Positions 8,683 through 14,408 of a stretch of 26,022 nt of DNA are shown here, piece after piece. A program made the position numbers and the translations under genes. Numbering within the stretch: position 1 is the first letter of the stretch; each line of letters opens with the position of its first letter. This stretch comes from Akkermansiaceae bacterium UBA2367 (GTDB lineage: Bacteria > Verrucomicrobiota > Verrucomicrobiia > Verrucomicrobiales > DEV007): NCBI GenBank assembly GCA_002344525.1, contig DDTJ01000022.1, positions 38,841 to 64,862 on the forward strand, given 5' to 3'. The notes below the pieces were generated by a model. The model did not search any database, had not been told where the DNA came from, and saw nothing but the letters and a program-made list of their open reading frames with translations.

Positions 8683-9789
8683 TCAAAGTGTTCGGTGTTC
8701 GGCGGGCGGAGCCTCTGCACACTGGGAAATTTGAAGACGACGCGGTCTCGCATAGGCCCGCCGCAGCCCCTCGCTGTTCGCCTCGCGGCTGAACTGGTAC
8801 CAAGCGAAGACATGCTCCCTCCGCTGTGGCATGGGCGCATCCTCCCGCACGAGCCCGTCGCGGCGTCGCTCGAAGCGGCGCTTCGTCGCCCCGAGGATGC
8901 GGGGGCGCACGCCCGGACGGAAAAGGAAACCGCAGAAGGGCACCCCCTCGCGCGTCGCGAGGAGGCGGCTCTTCGGCTCGGCCAGTTTCAGTCGCACGGC
9001 GGCGAGCTCCTCGACCACGACCGAGCGCAACTCCCGCAGCCTCGCCTTGTCGTCGCCGAAGAGGAGGAAGTCGTCCGTGTAGCGGAGGTAGGCCCCGTGC
9101 CCCTCGCGCTCCGCGAGGCGGTGGTCCAGCGCGTCGAGGTGGTAGTTGCCCCAGAGCTGGCTCGTCAGGTTCCCGATGGGCAGCCCGCGGGGTCGCGCCG
9201 CCGCGTCGGTCCAGTCGTCGCCGGGGAAGAGGTGCGGCGGCGGGTCGTCCACCGTGCGGAAGCTCGCGAGCACCCTGCCGCAGAGGTCGAGGACGCCGGA
9301 GCATCCGATCTCGCGGGCGAGCTTGTCCAGCAGGATGGCGTGGTCGATCTGGTGGAAGAACTTCGACACGTCGCATTTCAGGACATAGCGGTGGCGGTTC
9401 GTCAGGCGGCGGCAGCATTCCCGCGCCGCCGTGGTGCCCTTGCCGATCTGGCAGGAGTAGCTGCGGGCGAGGAAGCGCCTCTCCAGCAGCGGCTGGATGA
9501 GGCGGCAGAGGGCGTGGTGGACGACGCGGTCCTCGAAGGGCGCGGCGGCGATCCAGCGGCGCTTCGGCTGGTGGATCTCGAAGAAACGGTAGGGGCCGGG
9601 CGTCCACGCGCCCGAGAGCAGGTCGCGCGAGAGGCGCAGGATGGCGCTCTCGCGCCGCCGCCACCAGTCCTCCACGTCAGAGCGGCGACTCTTGCCCCGG
9701 CGGGCCTTCAGGGACGCGACCCAAAGGTTCTCCGGCGAGGCGACGGCTTCGAGGGAGCAGGCTTTGCGGAGCTGGCGGCGGGTGGTCAT
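8683..9789 (-). CDS. Diversity-generating retroelement reverse transcriptase
   Basis: A 368-residue reverse transcriptase of the DGR group. It has the first catalytic Asp in VLKCDVSKFFHQIDH (D140), the DGR-diagnostic motif 4 IGNLTSQ (205-211, where most other RTs have QGxxxSP), and the catalytic YTDD box (237-240). A further RT block, GVPFCGFLF, lies at 282-290. DGR RTs copy the TR RNA with errors at adenines, and the cDNA replaces the VR of a target gene. The ATG at 9789 gives the normal N-terminus (MTTRRQLRKACSLEA). The gene is on the same strand as TR, VR and target. The Avd gene lies next to it but on the other strand. No maturase or intron domain is visible, which argues against a group II intron. 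Confidence 0.96.
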   Translation of the reverse strand: MTTRRQLRKACSLEAVASPENLWVASLKARRGKSRRSDVEDWWRRRESAILRLSRDLLSGAWTPGPYRFFEIHQPKRRWIAAAPFEDRVVHHALCRLIQPLLERRFLARSYSCQIGKGTTAARECCRRLTNRHRYVLKCDVSKFFHQIDHAILLDKLAREIGCSGVLDLCGRVLASFRTVDDPPPHLFPGDDWTDAAARPRGLPIGNLTSQLWGNYHLDALDHRLAEREGHGAYLRYTDDFLLFGDDKARLRELRSVVVEELAAVRLKLAEPKSRLLATREGVPFCGFLFRPGVRPRILGATKRRFERRRDGLVREDAPMPQRREHVFAWYQFSREANSEGLRRAYARPRRLQISQCAEAPPAEHRTL

Positions 9790-9793
9790 TTTT

Positions 9794-9906
9794 GTTCTTG
9801 GTTCTTGGTTCTTCGTTCTTGGTCCGGAATGTGGAAGCGCCGTGGCGCTTCAAAAACAGAAAGAAGCGGCGGGACGCCGCTTCCACAATATTGAGAACCA
9901 AGAACC
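9794..9906. repeat. Palindromic repeat between RT and Avd genes
   Basis: The whole gap between the divergent RT and Avd starts is repeat sequence. The left end has several copies of a 7-nt unit GTTCTTG (9794-9822); the right end, GAACCAAGAACC (9894-9906 region), is its inverse and touches the Avd ATG. Inside are inverted GTGGAAGCG and CGCTTCCAC arms. Two perfect hairpins lie within: 9835-9850 (AAGCGCC, 2-nt loop) and 9864-9882 (AAGCGGCG, loop GGA). Promoters for both genes must lie in or beyond this element. Confidence 0.8.
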
Positions 9907-10266
9907 ATGACCGAAGCGAAAGACAAGCACTCTCCCCTGCACACCGAACTTTTCGAGCTGGCTGGCTGGACCCTCGACCGCACCGCCTCCTTCCCGAAGA
10001 GCCAGCGCCACACCTTCGGGCGGCGACTCGACGACCTCTGCCTCGGCGCGCTGGAGGACGAGACCCGCGCCCGCTACGCGCCCCGCGTGGAGACCGCCGA
10101 GCACCTCGACGCCCTGAACCTGGAGCTGGAGCTGATGCGCGTGATGTGGCGGCTGGTGAAGGAGCGCGGCTGGATCAGCCTGCGGCAAGCCCTGCACGTC
10201 CACGAGCGCATCGACAAGGCGGGGAGGATGGCGGGGGCGTGGCGGAGGTCGGTCGGCATGACGTAG
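9907..10266 (+). CDS. avd: DGR accessory variability protein (Avd-like four-helix bundle)
   Basis: A 119-residue all-helical protein matching the Avd/23S-rRNA intervening-sequence-like four-helix bundle family. Recognisable segments are LFELAGWTLDRTASFPKSQR (about 15-34), LDALNLELELMRVMWRL (67-83) and SLRQALHVHERIDKAGRMAG (90-109). Avd pentamers bind the DGR RT and TR RNA and are needed for cDNA synthesis and mutagenic homing. The high basic-residue content agrees with nucleic-acid binding. Unusually, the gene is on the plus strand, opposite to RT, TR and target. Its ATG abuts the end of a palindromic repeat, with no Shine-Dalgarno site. A hairpin begins one base after its TAG stop. Confidence 0.88.
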   Translation: MTEAKDKHSPLHTELFELAGWTLDRTASFPKSQRHTFGRRLDDLCLGALEDETRARYAPRVETAEHLDALNLELELMRVMWRLVKERGWISLRQALHVHERIDKAGRMAGAWRRSVGMT

Positions 10267-10285
10267 CATGGGCAGGATGCCCATG
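10267..10285. terminator. Hairpin immediately after avd
   Basis: A perfect 8-bp stem CATGGGCA/TGCCCATG with GGA loop starts directly after the avd stop. No long T run follows, so it may be a REP-like repeat instead of an intrinsic terminator. Confidence 0.45.
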
Positions 10286-10311
10286 CGACTTTCCTCCCGC
10301 CGCGCTCGATA

Positions 10312-10363
10312 GACGGGGCGGCCTTCGCCGGGACTCGCGCCCCGGTTACGCAGCCGCCCCGTC
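10312..10363 (-). other. Long stem-loop in the TR-RT spacer
   Basis: A perfect 11-bp inverted repeat (GACGGGGCGGC 10312-10322 with GCCGCCCCGTC 10353-10363) encloses a second 5-bp stem (CCGGG 10328-10332 with CCCGG 10341-10345). It lies 3' of the TR in TR sense, where the DGR template RNA is expected to continue into structured spacer RNA. Its role in the RNA is inferred. Confidence 0.5.
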
Positions 10364-10459
10364 CGCCGCGTCTTTTCCCCGCTGCCTCGCGGGCATTGAG
10401 CCACGGGGCCGGGAGCGGCGGGTTAGGTATCCATACGATCCCTGGACGGGGGCGCACGG

Positions 10460-10517
10460 GCCGGGCAGGGACCTCCCGCCCGGCGTCTGGCAAAATCCCC
10501 AAAAGGCTGGATGCCTT
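10460..10517 (-). other. Stem-loops immediately 3' of the template repeat
   Basis: Two stems lie next to the TR's 3' end. A short one at 10501-10517 (AAGGC/GCCTT around ATCCA in TR sense) touches the TR boundary. A strong one at 10460-10484 pairs GCCGGGC with GCCCGGC and then GGG with CCC across an ACCT loop, giving 10 bp with one bulged A. They are good candidates for structured DGR RNA needed for priming cDNA synthesis. They could instead be unrelated dispersed repeats. Confidence 0.45.
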
Positions 10518-10653
10518 GCCGCCGGCACCGACGACCACGACAATACGGAAGCCGTTGTTGTCGTTTCGATTCGTGGGATGCCCGTAGTTGCGATACGAGG
10601 AACGCAGATTGATCTCCGCATTATTGTTCCAAGAACCGCCGCGCAGCACACGG
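10518..10653 (-). repeat. DGR template repeat (TR)
   Basis: A 136-bp block matching the VR at 10812-10947 with no gaps. In target sense it would encode RGGSWNNNAEINLRSS and so on, with nine Asn codons of the AAY type, the codon class that adenine mutagenesis diversifies best. TR and VR differ at 13 positions, each an adenine in the TR (27 adenines in all); the other 109 positions are identical. The 3' end in this sense is 24 nt without any adenine (GTCGTGGTCGTC...), fitting the GC-rich initiation-of-homing region. The block lies in a 542-bp gene-free stretch. It has no start codon of its own that fits a gene. Confidence 0.95.
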
Positions 10654-10690
10654 GCGATGCCGCCGCCGTTCCCGATTCCATCCGGCCTCC

Positions 10691-10768
10691 CCTTTCGGAA
10701 AGGCTGCTTGGATGAAAAGTCGAAATACTCATTTTCGGAAAAAAATTTCGACCGCTTCGCGGTAGAAA
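10691..10768. other. Hairpins between TR and VR
   Basis: Two small hairpins are visible: 10691-10703 (CCTTT/AAAGG, loop CGG) and 10746-10768 (TTTC-g-ACCGC, loop TTC, GCGGT-a-GAAA, nine pairs with one G/A mismatch). They lie in the spacer between the end of the target gene and the start of the TR. Function unknown. Confidence 0.4.
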
Positions 10769-10774
10769 GGGTAA

Positions 10775-10791
10775 AGCCGCCTATGGCGGCT
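10775..10791 (-). promoter_or_regulatory. Hairpin just downstream of the VR
   Basis: A perfect 7-bp stem AGCCGCC/GGCGGCT with a 3-nt ATA loop lies about 20 bp beyond the VR end and just after the target stop codon. DGRs such as that of the Bordetella phage have a GC-rich inverted repeat in this place that enhances homing. It might instead act as a weak transcription terminator of the target gene. Confidence 0.5.
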
Positions 10792-10808
10792 ATAGAGGGT
10801 AAATAAAC

Positions 10809-12245
10809 CTAGCCGCCGGCACCGACGACCACGACAATACGGAAGCCGCGGTCGTCGTTCCGATCCGCGGGACGCCCGTAGAAGCGATACGAGGAACGCA
10901 GACCGATCTCCGCATTATTGCGCCAAGAACCGCCGCGCAGCACACGGAACGGAATGCCATCCGAATGTTTCTCATCTTTGAGAGCCGGAATCGCCTCCAA
11001 GGCATCCGCGTCGTTCATCGATGCCCTGTACTGGTCCTCGCACCACTCCCACACGTTCCCCCCGAGATCGAAGAAGCCGAAGCGGTTCTCCGCGTACTGC
11101 GCCACCCGCGCGGTGCGCTCCGCCCCGTCGTCGTGGTCGTAGGCGGTCGACCAGCCGCTGCCGGGCCAGCTTTTCGGCCCCTCTTTCCCGAAGTAGTTCC
11201 CCGCCCCCTTCGGTGCGGGCCACGCGTTCCCCCAAGGATACTTCCCGACCGATCCCACCGCCGCGCTCCATTCCACGTCCGTCGGCAGGCGGTAGGTCAG
11301 CCCTTTCTCCTGCTTCGAAAGCCATGCGGCCATCGCGCGGGCCTCCTCCCAGCTCACACAGGTCACGGCATGGTCCTCGCTCTGGCTGTAGCCGGGCTTC
11401 TCCCACGAGGCCTTCTCGTCCAGCTCCCACTTGGTCGAATAGCCGCCGTTTTCATTCTTGACCACATTCAGCACATAGGCCCCGCCCTTCTGCACGTAGT
11501 CCGTCGCCTCGGCATAGGCCCGGAAGTCCCGCACCCGCGTCTCCGTCCGGCACATCCACACCCCCGACCTCCCCGGTACGGGCACGAACTCCAGCCCCAG
11601 CGAATTGACGAAGGGCGCGTCCTTCGTCGCCCCGCGCAGGCGGTCCGCCGCCGTCTGGACCGGAGCAGCAGGAGCCGGGGCGGGCATGGCCGGGGGAAGG
11701 GCGGTGGGAACCGGAGCCACGGCGAGGAATTTCTGCTGACGGAAAATCTGCCCCGAGCCATCGAACTTCAGCCAGGGGATCTGCTGCTTCTCCGTCACCT
11801 CCTGCACCCGGTCGCTCACCGCGAAAAAGGCGTCCATCAGATTCCCCCCGTTCCCCGGCAGCACCTCCAGCAGCGCCTCGGTGAAGGGGCCGTGCTGCGC
11901 CCCGTCGCTCGCGACCCGGTTCGGCGCGGCGGCCAGGATCATGAGCGTGTCGGCGGGGATCGCCGCGTCGGCGTAGGTCACCAGCCCGCCCCCGGCGCGG
12001 ACCTGCCCGCGGCCCGTGGGACGCTCGCGGCAGCAGTCCATCAAGACCACCTTCGCCCCGCCCGTGGCCTCGGGGAAGCCGAGCTTCGCCGTCAGCATCG
12101 TCTTCACCGCCCGAGCGTCGCGCACGGCGTTGGCGAGGGGCACGTCGGGGTACTCGTTGTTGCCGAGGATCAGCGCGGCGCGGTCCACGGCCGACGCGGA
12201 GGTGAGCAGGAGGAGGACGGCGGAGAGCAGGGCGAGCGGTTTCAT
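10809..12245 (-). CDS. DGR target: secreted protein with degenerate caspase-like domain and variable FGE-sulfatase (C-type lectin) domain
   Basis: A 478-residue exported protein. The start at 12245 gives a signal peptide (MKPLALLSAVLLLLTSASA). Residues 21-130 are a peptidase C14-like (caspase-fold) region with RAALILGNNEYPDVPLANAV near the start and the catalytic-Cys segment VVLMDCCRERPTGRG (C71 or C72). The normal central part with the catalytic His is missing, because LGFPEATGG runs straight into AKVVLMDCC. A Pro/Ala-rich linker (about 176-198) leads to an FGE-sulfatase domain (about 208-478) with TYRLPTDVEWSAA, GGNVWEWCEDQY and RVLRGGSW. The last 45 residues are the DGR variable region. 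Relative to the template, residues 442, 448, 455, 458, 460, 461, 465 and 466 are changed. The protein is probably secreted or periplasmic, with a diversified ligand-binding C-terminus. The ligand cannot be told. Confidence 0.93.
   Translation of the reverse strand: MKPLALLSAVLLLLTSASAVDRAALILGNNEYPDVPLANAVRDARAVKTMLTAKLGFPEATGGAKVVLMDCCRERPTGRGQVRAGGGLVTYADAAIPADTLMILAAAPNRVASDGAQHGPFTEALLEVLPGNGGNLMDAFFAVSDRVQEVTEKQQIPWLKFDGSGQIFRQQKFLAVAPVPTALPPAMPAPAPAAPVQTAADRLRGATKDAPFVNSLGLEFVPVPGRSGVWMCRTETRVRDFRAYAEATDYVQKGGAYVLNVVKNENGGYSTKWELDEKASWEKPGYSQSEDHAVTCVSWEEARAMAAWLSKQEKGLTYRLPTDVEWSAAVGSVGKYPWGNAWPAPKGAGNYFGKEGPKSWPGSGWSTAYDHDDGAERTARVAQYAENRFGFFDLGGNVWEWCEDQYRASMNDADALEAIPALKDEKHSDGIPFRVLRGGSWRNNAEIGLRSSYRFYGRPADRNDDRGFRIVVVVGAGG
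10812..10947 (-). repeat. DGR variable repeat (VR)
   Basis: This is the 3' end of the target gene, directly followed by the TAG stop (10809-10811). It aligns gap-free with the TR at a fixed offset of 294 bp. Of the 13 differences in coding sense, nine are A to G, two A to C and two A to T; eight residues change and one codon (R462) changes silently. Just beyond the block the TR has AAG where the VR has the TAG stop, so the stop codon is outside the homing region. Confidence 0.95.
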
Positions 12246-12342
12246 GGTCTCAGTGTTTCTGCGGTCGGGACAGGATAGCAAAGCGGGCGGATCAGGGAAA
12301 GACGTTTTTCTTTCCGGGCTTATGCGGTTTTTTTGACTGGAG

Positions 12343-12399
12343 GGGGACTTCGCAAGTCCCCGCCACTGGATCGGCGACGGACGGCTGAGCCAGCCGTCC
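12343..12399. repeat. Two hairpin repeats upstream of the DGR target gene
   Basis: 12343-12361 is a perfect 8-bp stem GGGGACTT/AAGTCCCC with CGC loop. 12379-12399 is a perfect 8-bp stem GGACGGCT/AGCCGTCC with a 5-nt loop. Both lie in the 279-bp gap between the divergent target gene and the L,D-transpeptidase-like gene, so they follow neither gene and are not terminators for them. They look like small REP-type repeats. Confidence 0.6.
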
Positions 12400-12524
12400 C
12401 TACCGGGATTCCCTGAAAATTTGCCCCCCTCTTCGAGCATCCTCGCCGCCGAGCGGTCGGAGGAAAGAATCCCCGGCTCGATTCCTTTGTGGAAAATCTA
12501 ATTTTTCTTAAGTATCTTCCCGCC

Positions 12525-13259
12525 ATGCAGCGCCTTCTTGCGATCCTCCCCTTCCTCGCCGCCCTTTCCGGCCCGGCTATGGCTTTCGAGCTTCCACCCC
12601 AATCGACTCAGATCATCGTCGGCACGTCGGCGAACTGGGACTCCTCCTACGTGAGGCTGACTTTATACGAGCGCCAACCCGGCGAGCCATGGAGGCCGAC
12701 GGGGCCGTCCTGGACCGGACGCCTCGGCAAGAACGGCCTCGTCTGGGGCCGCGGCCTCCATCCCCTCCCGGCGGGCGCGAAGATCAAGACCGAGGGCGAC
12801 CGCCGCGCCCCAGCCGGCGTCTTCGACCTCGGCGGAGCCTGGGGCTACGCGCCGACGATCCAGAAGGCCCCCTCCCTCAGCTACGTGCAGGTCACCCCGC
12901 GCGACCTCTGGTTCGAGGATCCGAACTCGCCCTACTACAATCAATATCTCCGGCTCGACCGCGAACCCCGCACGCCGGAGGAGAAGAAGGCGCAGATGAA
13001 GCAGGGCGACCACGCCCATTCCCTGAAGCTCTTCATCGCGCACAACGCCTACCCCCGCATCCAACCGGGGGCCGGCTCGTCGATCTTCTTCCACATCTGG
13101 CGCAACGGAGGCAACGCCCCCACGGCCGGATGCACCACGATGTCGGAGGAGAACCTGAAGCGGCTCATCGCCTCGGTCGTGCCCGAGCGCCGTCCGCTCT
13201 ACGTGCTGCTGCCCGAACCGGAATACGCGAAATACCGGGCGGCGTGGAAGCTGCCTTGA
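12525..13259 (+). CDS. Exported L,D-transpeptidase-like (YkuD) protein
   Basis: A 244-residue protein with a signal peptide (MQRLLAILPFLAALSGPAMA) and a C-terminal YkuD-type motif: FFHIWRNGGNAPTAGCTTMS, with H190 and the catalytic C203. Such enzymes form or exchange 3-3 peptidoglycan cross-links or attach proteins to peptidoglycan, using a Cys nucleophile in the periplasm. GDRRAPAGVFDLGGAWGY (91-108) matches the substrate-side strand seen in this family. An in-frame ATG at 12489 would spoil the signal peptide, so 12525 was chosen. The gene is divergent from the DGR target and convergent with the isomerase-like gene (18-bp gap). Whether it is a true L,D-transpeptidase or a related carboxypeptidase is unclear. 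Confidence 0.85.
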   Translation: MQRLLAILPFLAALSGPAMAFELPPQSTQIIVGTSANWDSSYVRLTLYERQPGEPWRPTGPSWTGRLGKNGLVWGRGLHPLPAGAKIKTEGDRRAPAGVFDLGGAWGYAPTIQKAPSLSYVQVTPRDLWFEDPNSPYYNQYLRLDREPRTPEEKKAQMKQGDHAHSLKLFIAHNAYPRIQPGAGSSIFFHIWRNGGNAPTAGCTTMSEENLKRLIASVVPERRPLYVLLPEPEYAKYRAAWKLP

Positions 13260-13277
13260 GGCGGAACCGACCCGGCG

Positions 13278-14204
13278 TCACACCGTGCAGATGCCCACCG
13301 CCTGCCGCAGCGAGGCGATCTTGTCCTCGCGCTTGGGGATGAACTCCTGCGCGACCCATCCGGTGAATCCGGTCTCGACGATGGCCCGCATGATCGCCGG
13401 GTAGTAGAGCTCCTGCGTCTCGTCGATCTCGGCGCGACCGGGGACGCCCCCGGTGTGGTAGTGGCTGAAATACGGGTGCCGCGACTTGATCGTGGCGATC
13501 ACGTCCCCCTCCATGATCTGCATGTGGTAGATGTCGTAGAGCAGCTTGAAGCGCTCCGACCCGATCTTGTCGCAGAGGGCCGCGCCCCAGGAGGAAAGGT
13601 CGCACATATAGTCCTTGTGGTTCACCTTTGAGTTGAGAAGCTCCATCGTGAGGGTGACGCCGTGCTTTTCGCAAGCGGGGAGGAGTCGCTTGATCCCAAT
13701 GGCGCAGTTTTCCAGCCCCTGCTCGTCGTCGAGGCCGTCGCGGTTGCCGGAGAAGCAGATCACGTTCGTGAAGCCCGCCGCCGCGCTCGCGGCGATGAGC
13801 GGCTCGTAGATCTCCACGAGGGTGTCGTGGTGTTCGAGGCGGTTGAAAGCGTGGGGGATGGAGCCGATTTTGCGTTTCTCCCCGCCGATCTCGACCTCGG
13901 CCGAGGGGTTGGAGACCATGGGGCAGTGCATCCCGTGTTTTTTCAAGGTGGGGAAATCCTCCGGACCGAGCAGGTCGATGGCTCCGAGGCCGAACTCCTT
14001 GCCCGCCGTGCAGAGTTCATCGAGGGAGATGTCCTTGTAGCACCACTTGCAGGCGGAGTGGTTGATTTTCCCGGCGACCCCGGCCTTGGCGGCGGCCTCT
14101 TCCGCGAGAGCGAAGCGTTCGTGCAGGGAGGCGGCGACAGCGGTCACGGCGGCGGTGCCGAGGAAGGAGCGGCGGGAGGAGAAAGTCGGAGAGGTGGTTT
14201 CCAT
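13278..14204 (-). CDS. Tat-exported hydroxypyruvate isomerase-like TIM-barrel protein
   Basis: A 308-residue xylose-isomerase-like TIM-barrel (AP_endonuc_2) protein most like hydroxypyruvate isomerases. The N-terminus is a Tat signal (SSRRSFLGTAAVTAVAASL). Putative metal and catalytic ligands sit in LTMELLNSK (Glu), LLYDIYHMQIMEGD (Asp, His), FSHYHTGGVPGR (His) and AQEFIPK (Glu), all in expected order. Such Tat-exported isomerases are common in Verrucomicrobia and Planctomycetes near sugar-degradation genes, but the substrate is unknown. The ATG at 14204 gives a compact Tat signal; a longer start at 14243 adds unsupported residues. Upstream lies a CTGTAGCC palindrome separating it from the DUF1501 gene. 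Confidence 0.85.
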   Translation of the reverse strand: METTSPTFSSRRSFLGTAAVTAVAASLHERFALAEEAAAKAGVAGKINHSACKWCYKDISLDELCTAGKEFGLGAIDLLGPEDFPTLKKHGMHCPMVSNPSAEVEIGGEKRKIGSIPHAFNRLEHHDTLVEIYEPLIAASAAAGFTNVICFSGNRDGLDDEQGLENCAIGIKRLLPACEKHGVTLTMELLNSKVNHKDYMCDLSSWGAALCDKIGSERFKLLYDIYHMQIMEGDVIATIKSRHPYFSHYHTGGVPGRAEIDETQELYYPAIMRAIVETGFTGWVAQEFIPKREDKIASLRQAVGICTV

Positions 14205-14271
14205 GGCGGCATTGTAGCGGCTTCCGTCGAGGGAGAACAGCAAAGAATCGCGTTCGTGCCGACAGATCTGC

Positions 14272-14341
14272 CTGTAGCCGCGCTCAGCGCGGATCGAACG
14301 CCCTTTCGACGCTCGACCGGGGCCGATGGCCTTGGCTACAG
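14272..14341. repeat. Second CTGTAGCC...GGCTACAG palindromic element
   Basis: Terminal 8-mers CTGTAGCC (14272-14279) and GGCTACAG (14334-14341) are the same as in the element at 7078-7151. An internal hairpin at 14278-14292 (CCGCGC/GCGCGG, 3-nt loop) follows the left end, as in the first copy. The inner sequence differs, but both share GTCGAGCGTCG-like or inverse CGACGCTCGAC segments. Confidence 0.8.
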
Positions 14342-14408
14342 GGTTCCGCCTTCGATGGCTTCACCCAGCTTCACCCATCCACTTTGCTGAGATTCGACCC
14401 ATATTCGC

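Noticed and set aside
9794..9906. Possible CRISPR array because of repeated GTTCTTGG units
   Set aside because: The units are adjacent 7-mers without spacers, and the block is a palindrome; no cas genes are present.
10074..10649. Minus-strand reading frame that includes the template repeat and runs opposite avd
   Set aside because: Only the TR part resembles a protein; the remainder is avd antisense and hairpin DNA. The reading frame is inherited from the repeat, so it was not called a gene.
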